Part shown: positions 10,866 to 22,562 of the stretch, piece after piece
Layout of the letters: each line of letters begins with the position of its first letter
Numbering within the stretch: position 1 is the stretch's first letter
Position numbers and translations under genes: made by a program
Notes under the pieces: generated by a model
Seen by the model: the letters and a program-made list of their open reading frames with translations, nothing else
Told to the model about the DNA's origin: nothing
Database searches by the model: none
Origin: Thinopyrum elongatum
Taxonomy: Eukaryota; Streptophyta; Magnoliopsida; Poales; Poaceae
Length of the DNA stretch: 64,000 bases
Direction of reading: 5' to 3'
Assembly: GCA_011799875.1 (NCBI GenBank)
Contig: JAAAXO010000129.1
Coordinates: 63,998 to 127,997, forward strand

Positions 10866-11811
10866 TGCCGTTCTTCAGTTCTGACATTCGTTGGCATAAT
10901 GGCCAGTCTTCCCGCACTTGAAACAGGTAACGTGGCTTTGATCCTTCTTGGCGGGTGTGGCTGGGTTAGACGGTTCTGATTGCTGCCTGCTCCATGTCCA
11001 TTTCCATTCTTGTGGCCATTATGGTTGTGTGAACTTCCCTCCATTGTGGTCATGACCTCCATGGTAATGAACAAGTCCTCCCGAGTTCGGGGTGACCGGG
11101 GCTTCTGCTGAGCTCCTGAGTTGAACTTCCCTTTCCTATACTTCCTCTTGCGGCTATCATCTGCTGCTGTCTTCCCTTCAATCATAAGAGTTTTGTCTAC
11201 CAACTCCTGGTAGTTGTTGAATGTTGCCACCATCAACTGCATACTCAGCTCATCACATTCAACCTTCCTAAACTTCTCCTGCTTCGCGGACCTCGGCAGT
11301 CCACATCATCATCGGCATAGCGAGCTAATTTACCTGAACTCATCCCGTACTGCCCCACGGTACGGTTTCCCTGGCGTAAGTTGCGAAACTCACGACTTCT
11401 TCATTCGTCCTGCTGAGGCATCGGCTGCATCTGCAGGACATTGCAGTGGCGAATGCTGCTGATGATTGCTATCGCTATAGGGAATGTCGCTGTGTAATTC
11501 TCCCTAGGCTGCGGGTCCATCCATTGATGTGCGGCAAAACGCACCTTCTCACGTCTGTGCATCCTGCGGTGGTCAACTCCCTTCCAATCCTGCGTAGCCA
11601 GTCATCCGCAACTATTGGCTCGGTGCTACTGGAAACACCGGCGGCTGCAACCTCAGAAAACGGGCTAAGTTGTCAACTGGTGGTGGTGGCGGTGGGTTGT
11701 TGTTGTTGTTGTCTTGGTTCTGAACTAGTAGCTGCATCAGGGTATTCTCGTGTTGAATCAACTGAGTGAGCTCCGGGGGGAAAACAAATCGGTGTCGCGT
11801 CTCGGAGGCAT
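10866..11811 (-). pseudogene. Tekay gag
   Basis: Minus-strand gag. The probable start is the ATG at 11811-11809 (MPPRR). A Gln/Asn- and Pro-rich stretch and the FLRLQPPVFPVAP entry to the gag domain follow, with capsid-like segments down to MQLMVATFNNYQELVDKTLM near 11220 and a basic linker. A CCHC knuckle (CFKCGKTGHYANEC) sits at about 10880-10925. Gag packages element RNA. The frame is broken at least three times. The poly-Asn run comes from a TTG/TGT-type triplet run near 11695-11715. Confidence 0.8.
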
Positions 11812-12003
11812 CTGATGGGTTTAGAGGGAAGAGATTAAATAGAGTAAGGTCTAGTGAGAAAGCACTACCCATATGCACACGAGACAAACCATTCATAACA
11901 CCCCCTCAATTCAAGCAAGAGCATACATCTATCTAACTACCGTTACAAAGTGCTCGACTATTACTATTTACATGGGAAAATGCTAAGGAAATATGGTGGT
12001 CAT

Positions 12004-12744
12004 CTAGAAATTTTGATCGGTGGAAGACTCCATGATATCCGCTCCACTTCGTCTTCATAATCATCATCACTACTGTCGGGGTCGGATTCGTTGTCGTCGA
12101 TGATGATGTAGTCTTCAGATCGAATTTCCTCGGGTTCGTCGTCTTCTCTCCGGCGCGGGGTCCCCATGAATACTCCTAGCTTCCTTGTCAGGTCGTCATT
12201 CTTTTCCACTAGTATTGCGATTTCCTCTCTCTGTATCCGTCGCGTGTAACTTGAGTTCCTCTTCTAGCTCCATGTTCCTGGTCATCACCTTCTCTCAAAT
12301 CTATCATGCTTGCACACATCTGGTTCTCCTGTCGACGAATGTGCTGGTTTAACTCCTGGATGAAAGCCTGCAATGGACCTGTCCCTCCGGGTGCTGATCA
12401 TCTCCCATTGCTCATCTCGGCGCCCAATACTGGTAGATCGTGTCCTTAAGATCCTTGTGATACACTTCGCCGATGCGTCCATGGCGATGTGGGCTGCCAT
12501 GCTCTTTCCTAGACTCCAGGTTGGTGCATCAAAGGAAAACTCTATGGGCTCCGTAACTGGCGTGAATGTCCTTCCTGGAATTTGAACTCGAATCATCCAA
12601 CGCTCCTCTTTCTGGTACAGTGAACGGTGTAGGTCCCGGTGAAGCTTGGTATTCCGATGTTCAGGTACCTAGTGACTTCCTTCAAGTGTCCGCCAAAAGG
12701 TGTGTCTTCATCCGGGTGTTAAACTTGTTCCTTGAGTCCGCCAT
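12004..12744 (-). pseudogene. Tekay additional ORF between PBS and gag
   Basis: A separate coding-like region upstream of gag, from an ATG at 12744-12742 to a TAG at 12006-12004, about 245 codons if the frameshifts are ignored. Visible parts are MADSRNKFN at the start, MIRVQIPGRTFTPVTEPIEF (near 12596), a charged middle, EKNDDLTRKLGVFMGTPRRR and an acidic C-terminus rich in Asp/Glu/Ser (near 12060-12150). I recognise no catalytic motif. The Glu/Lys/Arg-rich middle looks helical. It could be an accessory ORF of this Tekay subgroup or the 5' part of an extended gag. Confidence 0.55.
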
Positions 12745-12828
12745 CCAGAGAATAGAAGATGGAGAGAAGTCAGGAAATGAGTAGAGAATGCCTAGGCTTT
12801 CTTAGTGGTCGTGTCCTACAGTCAGCGT

Positions 12829-12842
12829 GTGCTCTGATACCA
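12829..12842 (-). promoter_or_regulatory. Tekay primer-binding site (initiator tRNA-Met type)
   Basis: In element sense TGGTATCAGAGCAC, four bases inside the 5' LTR end. TGGTATCAGAGC is the classic plant PBS complementary to the 3' end of initiator tRNA-Met, which primes minus-strand synthesis. Confidence 0.85.
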
Positions 12843-12846
12843 TCTC

Positions 12847-15621
12847 TGTAGCGACCCACCCGAATGGATCGAATCTCTGTGTTCAAGTGTCATCCCTGGA
12901 TCGGTAATGCTGACACACACAGTACTTAGGGATTTATAACAGAGTACATCACACACTTATTACATCGAATGTCTCAAAGAGAAACTGCTTACATAAATAT
13001 GGCTTAAGGCCATCTAATTAATAACAGCAGAAGGCTTGGAAGACAAAGTGAGTCCATCAACTCCAACGGCATAGCTGAGTGCACGACAACGACCTAGCAC
13101 ACCTTACTCTTCGTCTGAAAAGTCTGCACATGATACGTTGCGCCCAAACGGGTCAGCCCATGGAATATGCTGGCAATATAACACAGTAGAGCAATGAACA
13201 GATAATTGCTAATACTACATGCATATTGGCTGTGTAAAAGCTCTAGTGTTATACTGTTTTGCGAAAAGCCAATTTTTTCCTACAACAAAGGAAATATTTT
13301 ATTTAACTATCATGTGTTTGTTGAACATTGAGAAGGTAAATCCCCTCTCAATCCCAATTAAAGTAATTATTAATCCCAAAATTAATTTAGAGTGATGGGA
13401 TTCAATATGATGATCCAAGAACCAGATACTCAAGATGTCCATAACCGGGGACACGGCTAATCATGACTAGTTTGTACACTCTGCGAGGTTTGTGCACTTT
13501 TCCCCCACAAGACTCGATCTCCTCCTTTGGATTTCTCGCACTACATGGTGTTTGAGAAACGGATGACCAGACACAGTCTTTCAGCATTTACTCTTTACTC
13601 TGGGTAGAACGTTACACCTACTTTCCCCTACATCTGCTAGCCTACCACTGAAAGAGGTCATGTAACATACTCACCTATGCTAGAGCCCATAATAGCTTGT
13701 GGCTGCACACGGAAGTTTCTAGCATGAATAATCTTATGATCCCTTTGAGCCTGGGTGGCGGACCGTAGGAGGATCACACGGTATATCCCCGGGATCTCCT
13801 AGGACAACACTGGTATATCCCCAGGTGCCCAAACAAGCAATCCACCCAGATGTGTATTAAAGTTGCCACCTAAAGTTGAACCATTAATTAAAATCTCACA
13901 TCTGTCATGGATACACTCAAAACCCAATCCACGTCTACGAGCATAGCATGGCAACATAAGCATAGCGTGGAAGTAACTCCCAAGGGTTTGTTATTAAAAG
14001 GGCAATAGGTTCTACCTCTCATCTACTTCCCATACCCACAAGTTAATCAATCCTAATCATGCAATATTTGAGGGTCGAAACTAATGCATAAAAAAATGGG
14101 TAACAGAAGAAGTATGATCAATGTGTTACTTGCCTTGCTGACGATCTGCAAATCCTAGAGACTCGTAGTAGCACGCTTCGCACTCCGGGTACTCTATCGC
14201 AAACAAACAATAGCATACATAAGCAATCAAGCGAAGATGCACGGGTAAAACCCAAATGAGAAGACCTAACCAGAAAGTTCAACTGAAGAACTCCGGTTTG
14301 CAAAAGAATCGAATCAAACGGAGCAACGAAACTCAAACTGCGAAAGAAACAAGCTTCGTTACTAATCTGGACTAAAGTCAAATTTTACAGTAGCAAAAAC
14401 TTGTTTAAGTTGGTTAAACAGAAAGAGGGCTTCGAGACGAAGATCTAGGCGCTTGAATCGCCTGATTCCGACAAACGAGCGAAAAGTTATACTAAACGAA
14501 AATCGGATCAGAAATCGCGATCGAAAATAATCGCGAAAATCCGAGAAAAAGAAAACTAACAAACAGGCTAACGAACGAACGTTCGCTGTCTGTGGTTAAA
14601 CGGTGAAACCGTTCGTTAAAAACGAACGTACGGACGACGTCCGCTAAATAACTAAACCGACGAAAACCGATCTAAAAAATAAACCGGTATTAAAAAAAAC
14701 CAAACCTAGATCTAGGGTTTAAACAAAACCGATCGTTTTTCTCAGAAACCGACGGCGGCGGCGGGATTCCGGCGAGGCTCCGGCGGGGCGGCGGCGGCAG
14801 CGGCGGGGCGGCGGTTGGGCGCGCGGTGCGGCGGCGCTGCGGCGGCGGAGTGCGGCGGCGGCGGCGCGGCGGGCGCGCCGGCGCGGCGGCGGCGACGCGC
14901 CGGCGCTCGGCGGCGCAGGCAGGCGCCGGGGCCGGCGCGGCTTGGGGCTCCAGGGGGGGCCCCGGGTCGGCTTTTTAGGGGGGAGGGGGTGGCTTGGGCG
15001 AGGGGGCGACGGGGCGGAGCGCGGCGGCGGCGGACTCCGGGAGATCCCGGTCGGCCAGGGGAGGAAAGGCGGCGGCGAGGCTGCTGGGCCGGCTGGGCTT
15101 CGGCCCAGTTCGGTCCGGCGGATTTTATTTTTTTTTTAAAGTAATTCCGCGCAGAAAAACAAATAAAAGAAATACTAAACGGACTCCAAAATTCCCGAAA
15201 TAAATTTTCCCCGTCCTCTAAAAATCTCCCGGACAGGTAAACATTTATTTGGGACTCTAATCCAATTTTGAAAAATGCATATTTTTTTTAAATCCAAATA
15301 AAATTGCAATAAAAATCCAATAAAATATTTATTTGATTTTAATTTTTCCTCCAATATTCCATTTATTTTGGAGAAGTCATTATTCTCTCTCTCATATATT
15401 TTTAATATGAAATATTTTCGGAGAGAAAAATAGTTAACCAAATTGATCCCTGTTTCAATATTTGAGAAAAATTCAAATATGAAAACGGTGAAATCCCCAA
15501 CTCTCTCCGTGGGTCCTTGAGTTGCTTAGAATTTTCGAGGATCGCAAAATGAAATGCAATAAATATGATATGCATGGATGACCTATGTATAACATTCCAA
15601 ATTAAAAATTTGGATGTTACA
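12847..15621 (-). repeat. Tekay 5' LTR
   Basis: 2,775 bp, carrying the element promoter in minus orientation. It aligns end to end with 4637-7426. It has a CGG-rich tract at about 14750-15115, and on the element-sense strand an AAAAAGCCGAC stretch beside it that could be a TATA-like box. It ends GGATGTTACA at 15621. Confidence 0.92.
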
Positions 15622-15889
15622 AAAGGAATCTAATCATATGGCTAAACACGAGTTAAATCATAACTTGCCATTTCCCAATAATCAAACATTCTTCTATGCT
15701 TTCCCTAACAAAAATCCCGATCTCCACCACATCATCCACCCCGACTCCTCTCTTCTATGCCCTAACCCCTTGCTTCCATGGCTTTGTGTCGAGCCAGAGG
15801 CACCCGCTGCTCACCCACGTCGATGACCAGGTGGGCACGCTCCAGTCCTCGGCCTCCTACCACAGCCAAAACGGTTGGCGTTGGCCCAC
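15622..15889. other. Unit 0: rest of the GRF upstream region, between Tekay and the next LTR
   Basis: Continuation of the GRF upstream region interrupted by Tekay. It matches 25645-25913 and, inverted, 50771-51050. The first five bases are the right target duplication AAAGG. It ends at GTTGGCCCAC next to the Gypsy LTR. Short frames running right (LTHVDDQV) match the start of the unidentified minus-strand ORF seen at 50537-50968. Confidence 0.6.
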
Positions 15890-16446
15890 TAATGATGACA
15901 TGTACCTAGGGTAGGGTCCTGACCTGACCTACATGCCCTGCCCAAGGACACTACACAAGAGTCCAGGCCTACGAATATAGAAAGAGGATACCGACTGGAA
16001 TCTTCACAGATGCATCCACTCGACGATGGATTCACTCGGATACCCAAATTCCACTCAGACGTCCTTATTCACTCGAAGGCAAGGATTCACTCAAGGACGA
16101 AGGCCTAGAGTCACCCCTCAATGGTAACGGTCAGTCATTCATTCCGTAGCCTTAAGGTTCATTAAATGTGGGCGTTGCCAGTAACGTTCGTGCCATATTC
16201 TCTCATTGAACCCTTGTGTAACTGAGGACCAGGGTCGGACGCACTCAGTCGCACTCACCCTCCTCACAGTTCCACCTCCTGTATACACCTCCATCAAGCC
16301 GCGGCACCGAGACGTAGGGATGTTCACCCCACCTCCTCCATAGGGTCCTGAACTCGTAAACACCGATGTACACCACTCGCCGTAGCTAGGATTTTGCCCT
16401 CATCCTACGTACCCCCTATCTCTGCTGTCAGACTCGTCCCATGACA
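15890..16446 (+). repeat. Tat-Gypsy 5' LTR, unit 1 (variant y0)
   Basis: LTR of about 557 bp beginning (T)AATGATGACATGTACC and ending ATGACA before the PBS. It carries the many GGATTCACTCG-like motifs shared with the other LTRs. The TATATAA box present in the LTRs of units 2 and 3 is missing: that interval is shortened and rewritten near 16240-16280. It is the only LTR of its unit because the 3' end of the element is lost. Confidence 0.85.
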
Positions 16447-16448
16447 GT

Positions 16449-16466
16449 TGGCGCCCACCGTGGGGC
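16449..16466 (+). promoter_or_regulatory. Tat-Gypsy PBS, unit 1 (tRNA-Lys type)
   Basis: TGGCGCCCACCGTGGGGC two bases after the LTR. This is the PBS form typical of plant Tat-lineage elements, apparently complementary to a tRNA-Lys 3' end. Units 2 and 3 carry the altered ACCAAGGGG form. Confidence 0.75.
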
Positions 16467-16516
16467 AGGCGTCTAAGCGACTTCCGGTGAGGTTGCAATC
16501 TTCGATCTTCGTCAAC

Positions 16517-18610
16517 ATGGTTTCCAGCGGTGGATTGTCTTTGGGTCGCGAGGTCCGTCTCGGCGTGCTCACCTTCATCGCTGACAATCGGCTTGCTCCA
16601 AGAGGCCCCCCTCGACGTCGAGGCGCTCCCCATTCGCGGGGCGGCGCACTTCCGCGCGAGTGCCTATGGCGTCCTCTACGGCAGCCATCAACTCAGTATC
16701 GGTCGCTCCCGCGGCGTCTTCGGTTCCCGCTGCCCGTCGCCACAAGCGATCCGGTCGCTCGTGGCTCCAGTGGTGGGTGAAGCACGCGGTGGCCGTCAGT
16801 CGGCCCACCTCAAATCGCGACAATCGAGCCCGATGAGTCCCTTTATGGCTTGTTCGATCTGTCGACTGGCCACTCGGATACTCTCTCCGAGTGCGAAAGC
16901 AACACCCCACGGCGGAAGTCCTCATGGTTGGTCCCCAGCGCAGCCCGCCAGGATTTCCCCGTGGCAGGGGCGGTGCGGCGGTCCATTGCGCGACCACGAT
17001 GAGTACTATGCTCAAGCCCTCACTGTGGAACAGAGGGAAGAGCTGCAGCGCAGAATGATCAAGCTCTCTCAGACCCCCATCGTTGGGGAGACCCCCGAAG
17101 CTCAGGCCTTGAAGGCTGCGCACGTAGCCCACTGGCTGAGCGTGCGCGCCTAGAGAATCTTCAGCAAGCACTCGACGACCGCACCCGCAGACATATTCCA
17201 AGTTCCAGTCGACGGCAGCGGCAGTTGTTTCCGATTGGACCTCAGGATGAGTGTCAGGTATACCGTACTCCGATCCAAAATGTCACAGCAGCTGCGCGTA
17301 TTGCAGATTCGATCCAGCCATCCCATTCCAAGGATGGTAGAGGCTTACAGCAGATTCGGGCACTGCTCAATGCGGCCGAAGAACAGAACTCGGCTCTTTC
17401 CTAGTCGCGCAATAGGATTCACAGCAGGTCTGTCATGGCAACACAGTTCAGTCGGCACACAGCCCAAGATCGCCTCTTCGGCGTGAAGATCGTGGCTATC
17501 GCCAGGACCAGTACCTGGGTCGAGGCCACGGGCAGTTTGACCCTCGCTACCACCGTGATGACCGCCGTCGAGTGCCTATGCCCCCTCCGAGGGGTGGTTC
17601 GTCGACGCGCCCCGGCGGTATGATACAGGCACCCGTACAACGACGAGCGAAGGATTCCAGTCGACCCACGAGCCCGGGTTTGATGCAAGGTCAGTCCTCG
17701 TGCAGGGCCTGGTCGACAAGAGCAGAACTAACAAAGAAGGTTTGGACAGAGATTACCCGAGTGGAAGCAGAGCGTTTTATCTGGGCCCGAGTGTTTCACA
17801 GAGCCTTCGAGCTGCTGAGATCCCTCCCAACTTCAATTGGCTGCAGGAGTGAGCAAGTTTACTGGCGAGTCCAAGCCTGACACGTGGTTGGAGGATTACC
17901 GAGTGGTAGTGCAATTGGCGGAGGCAATGATGAAGTAGCCATGAAGCACCTGCCCTTGATGCTCGAAGGCTCAGCTAGGCCTGGTTGAATCAGTTGGCCC
18001 TGCTAGCATTTACTGTTGGGAGACATTGGCCGAGTGTTTATCAAGACATTTGAAGGCACTTGCAAGCGTCCCGCTGGACTGTCTGAGTTGCAACATTGTG
18101 TCCAAAAGCCGAATAATTGTGAGAGATTACATCTAGCATTGGACTACACTCACCATCTGGTGGAATGTTTCAGAGCACCAAGCAGTCTGCGCTTTCAAGG
18201 AAGGCTACGGTACAGAGAGCTCACACTGAAATTTGGTCTCTCTGGGACCATGACTATGAATCGGATGATGGAGATAGCCACTCGGTATGCGAATGGTGAA
18301 GAATAGACCGACTCCGTAATGGCAAAGGGAAGACTCAACCCCGACACTAGGGGCGGAAATCCCAGTCGGAAGCAGAAACGCAAAGCTGAAGCCACATGCC
18401 AGGCTAAAGCTGCAGTGGTGAATACCCAAGGAAAGTTCAAGGAAAGCCCAAGGGGCCATGGATACCAAGAAGATCAAGGACCAGTCGGGCCAGGATGTCC
18501 TGGATTTACCGTGTGCCATCCACACGAAGAAAAATGAAGAGGGCAACTTGATTTTGCCCAAACACACCACTCGACGTGCAGATTCCTTATCCAGAGTTCC
18601 GTGAAGGTCG
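16517..18610 (+). pseudogene. Unit 1: Tat-Gypsy gag (variant y0)
   Basis: Gag region starting at an ATG (16517-16519, MVSSGGLSLGREVRLGVL) that the other units have lost. A low-complexity N-terminal half is followed by an Arg-rich stretch near 17560-17640 and the gag domain at about 17850-18300, with GVSKFTGESKPDTWLEDY, MKHLPLMLEG, then FIKTFEGTCKRP. At 18025-18035 the sequence has GCCGAG where other units have GCCTGAG, so the shared TGA is absent here only because a base is missing. At least six indels break the frame. Gag would form the particle. Confidence 0.8.
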
Positions 18611-18639
18611 CACAATGAGAAGTGTTTGATAAGGATGAC

Positions 18640-21600
18640 GATGAAGAAAAGGCAGATGATTACCCAAAGGTCAACGCAACCCTGGTGATTTTTGCTGACA
18701 TCGAGAGCAAAAGTCGACTGAAAGTAATCAACAGAGAGGTGAACATGGTTGCTCCGGCAGCTACAACATACCTCAAGTGGTCAAAGACTCCATCACCTTC
18801 GATCAGTCGGATCACCCAGCTCACGTTGCTACCCCCGGGCAGCAAGCTTTGGTGGTCGACCCAATCGTTGGAGGCACTCGACTGCGTAAAGTTCTCATGG
18901 TGGTGGCAGTGATTGAACATTCTGTATGCTGAAACCCTTCAGGGGATGGGCTTCCGATGTCTCGACTCAGTGAGAGCAACATGCAGTTCCACGGAGTCAT
19001 CCCAGGAAGAAGGCAAAATCACTCGGCCAGATTGCTTTAGATCTGGTTTTTGGTGATTCAAAGAATTTTCGCAAAGAAAAGCTGACATTTGAAGTGGTAG
19101 ATTTTCACAGTGCCTATCATGCTATTCTGGGCAGACCGCGTATGCTCGTTTCATGGCCCGTCCATGTTACGTTATCTCAAACTGAAGATGCCCGGACCCA
19201 AAGGTGTGATCACGGTCACTGGGAAAGAGACAGAGAACGGAGGATTGCCTCCAGAAGGGTTCCAAGATCGCTGACGAGCAAATGGCGTGGTAGAACTGAA
19301 GAGTACAGAAGAATGCTGATCTGAGTGATTTGCTCCATTCCAAGAAGCCTGCTTCTGAGTCTGCATTTCAGTCGGCTGGCGAGACGAAACCAGTTCACAT
19401 TCACCTGGAAGATCCCATAGCTGCTCCGACCCACATCTCATGACACTCGACAACAAATAGGAAGCCGCGCCTCATCCAGTTTCCTCCTTGAGAACTGGGG
19501 CATCTTCGCATGGAAACCATCAGACATGCTAGGTGTACCCAGGGGGCTGCTGAGCACCGTTTGTGTGTCGACTCGAAGGCCAAACCTGTCAAATAGCATC
19601 TCCGTCGTTCCGCCGGGGAGAAGAGGAAGGCGATTGGCGAGGAAGTGGCTCGGCTCCTGGAAGATGAGTTCATACGCGAGATATACCACTTCGAGTGGCT
19701 CGCTAACGTCGTCATGGTCCCCAAGAAGGATAATTCACTCCGCATGTGCATTGACTTCAAGCATATCAATCGGGCCTGCCCGAAAGATCATTTTCCGCTC
19801 GCTCACATCGATCAGATAGTCGACTCGATTGCGGGGTGTGAGCGTTTGTCTTTTCTTGATGCATATTCCGGATACCATCAGATCCGACTGTATGGGCCAG
19901 ATGAAATAAAAACGGCCTTCATCACCCTGTTCGGGTGTTTTTCTATGTCGCCATGCCATTTGGTCTCAAAAACGCTGGCGCCACATTCATCGCATGATTC
20001 AGAAGTGCCTGCACACTCAGATCAGTCAGAATGTGGAGGCGTATATGGATGATATTGTGGTTAAGTCACGCAAAGGTTCCGACCTGCTGACTAACCTCGC
20101 TGAAACCTTTGCCAATCTGAAAGGTACGACATTAAGCTGAATCCGTCCAGTGCACATTCGGAGTGCCCGGAGGAAAGTTACTCGGTTTTCTCATTTCCGA
20201 ATGAGGGATAGATGCCAATCCCGAGAAGATCGGTGCAATTCTCCGAATGAAACTCCCTGTGCGTGTGCATGATGTCCAGAAGCTCACAGGTTGTCTCGCT
20301 GCACCTGAGTCGGTTCATTTCTCGTCTCGGTGAAAAGGCACTGCCCCTTTACCGACTGTGAAAAAGTCTGACTGTTCGAGTGGACTCCCAAAGCTGAAGC
20401 AGCGTTTGTGGAACTCAAAGCCCTGCTCTCCACCCAGCCGGTGCTTGCTGCTCCGAACAGCAAAGAGCCTCTACTCTTATACATTGCAGCCACTGTCATG
20501 TTGTTAGCACAGTGCTCACAGTGGAGCGAGAAGAAGAAGGCGAAGCCTATAAAGTACAATGTCCATTGTACTATATCTCTGAAGTCTTGACTCCATCCAA
20601 GCAGAGGTATCCACATTACCACAAGCTTGTTTATGGAATTTACTTGACTGCGAAGAAAGTTCCACATTATTTCCAAGACCACTTGGTTTCAGTCGTCAGT
20701 GATGCTCCATTGTCTGAGATCATGAAAAATCGAGATGCAACTGGTCGAGTGGCTAAGTGGGCAATTGAACTCTCCCTTTGGATATCAAGTTTGAAGCGAA
20801 GAAGGCGATCAAATCTCAAGCGTTCGCAGATTTCTTGGCCGAGTGGATTGAACACAACAGCCGACTCAAGTTCACTCGGAACACTGGACTATGTTCTTTG
20901 ATGGGTCTAAGATTTTGAATGGTTCTGGTGCCGGAGTGGTCCTGGTGTCCCCAAGGGTGATAAATTCAGTTATGTCCACCAGATTCACTTTGGTTCCTCC
21001 AATAACGATGCTGAGTATGAGCACTACTCTATGGGTTGCGTATGGCCATCTCACTCGGCGTACTCGCCTGATGGTCTACGGCGACTCAGATTTGGTGGTC
21101 AATCAGGTGATAAGGATGGGACGTCAGGAACCCTGCCATGACTGGATACTTCAATGCAGTGAGGAAATTAGAGAAAAAGTTTGAGGGATTGGAGCTCTCA
21201 CACATTCCCCGACTCTAAAATCAAGCAACTGACGATCTGGCAAAGATAGGTTCCACTCAGAAGCCCATCCCCAGCAAAGTGTTTTTAGAACACCTCCATT
21301 ACCCGTTAGTACAGGAAGATCCTTCCACTGAAGAGCCTCCCCAGGCGAAAAGTCCTAGCGATCCTACTGAAATCAAGATACCTGCTGTTATTGACTTGGT
21401 GATGGAGATCCTAGTAATCACCCTCGACTGGACAGTGCCATAAATCGCATATATACTCAGGAAGACTTCAAGAGAGGAAGTTAAGCAAGACAGATTGTCG
21501 CAGATCCAAAGCATTCACAGTAATCAATGGGCAGCTTTATAGAGAGAGTGTAACCGCGTCGCCCAACGATGCATTTCCCCAGAAGAAGGTCGACTGATTC

Positions 21601-22105
21601 TGGACGAGATTCACTCGGGGACCTGTGGTCATCATGCATCCTCTTGGACAATTGTGGCCAAAGCATACCGAGGGATTTACAGGCCGCGTGCCAATGAAGC
21701 TGCAAGGAAATTGTTCAGAAGTGCGAGGGATCAGTTCTACACAAACATGTCCCATAAACCTGCACCGCCCTGAAGACCATTCCACTTGTCTGGCCGTTTG
21801 CTGTGTGGGGTTTGGACATGATTGGACCACTAGAACCGGGAAGTGGCTTCACTCATTACTTGTCGCAGTCGACAAGTTCCCCAAGTGGATTGAATCCAAG
21901 CCTATCAAGAACCTAGACTCACGCACAGCCATCAAGTTTAAAAAGAGTTGATATTCCGATATGGTGTTTCCGCACAGTATTACACAGACAACGCTCAAAC
22001 TTCGATTCGGAAGAATTCAGAGCATTCTGCGCTTCCCAGGGCACTCGGTAGATTACGCATCCGTTGCGCACCCGCAGTCGAATGGGCAAGCTGAAAGAGC
22101 AAATG
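18640..22105 (+). pseudogene. Unit 1: Tat-Gypsy pol (protease, RT, RNase H, second RNase H, integrase)
   Basis: Broken pol on the plus strand. Parts in order are protease around 18840-18950 (variant DGGSD active site, damaged here); RT about 19640-20110 with MVPKKDNSLRMCIDFKHIN and YMDDIVVKS at about 20042-20068; connection and RNase H about 20390-20850; second archaeal-type RNase H about 20885-21250 ([15 protein letters not shown]); and integrase about 21560-22105 (GLDMIG, NGQAERAN). It ends abruptly a few bases after the integrase Glu. Dual RNase H places it in the Tat lineage. From about 18650 it is of variant a, as in units 0 and 2. Confidence 0.85.
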
Positions 22106-22562
22106 GTTCAGTCATTTCTGTTGTTGGCATGCCAGCTGTTGTTGGTTCAGTCATTGCCAATGCATGAAATATTAACGCAGTTTTGCCATCATAAGGGGAC
22201 CGTGTCACAACTGATGAATTACTAAGTGTCACTATTTTGACCTCCTCTGTACCTAAGGATGACCCATATGTTCTCATAGTACCTCAGGACAGGGGTCTGA
22301 TGTGTGAGAGGGCACTGGTGCTACTCCACGGATGTGAGTGCACGAGATCATTTACTATGTGGTCAACAACGACGTCGTTGGACATGCCAAAAATTTGAGC
22401 GGAGTAGGGAGATATGTGCAAAGAATGCCGGTGTTCTAACATCGACCGGCCATTTTCGCCATCTGATAAAGGCAAACCCTTGAGTAATGACTTAATAGAG
22501 AAAACAAATGGCATTTTTCCAATACATTCATTTAAACACAACCAAAGTAGCAATGAAGATGT
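22106..22562. repeat. Repeat A (unit 1)
   Basis: Same segment as 1035-1493, joined to the integrase at the same base with the same short duplication (TGGTTCAGTCATT twice). Differences from unit 0 are nearly all single-base losses. Confidence 0.7.

Larger units (their letters stand above)
4637..15621 (-). mobile_element. Full-length Tekay-type chromovirus (Ty3/Gypsy), nested insertion
   Basis: Complete LTR retrotransposon of 10,985 bp read on the minus strand. It has two LTRs of about 2.78 kb that start TGTAACATCCC and end GGGTCGCTACA in element sense, an initiator-Met-type PBS, an extra ORF, gag with a CCHC knuckle, protease, RT, RNase H, integrase, a C-terminal chromodomain remnant and a polypurine tract. 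The flanks are ACAGG (4632-4636) and AAAGG (15622-15626). Units 1 and 2, which lack the element, read CATAAAGGAATC at this point, so they are empty sites and the left flank has one substitution. TGTAACATCCC termini, an iMet primer and a chromodomain together fit the Tekay (Del/RIRE3) clade. All ORFs are broken by indels. Confidence 0.92.
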
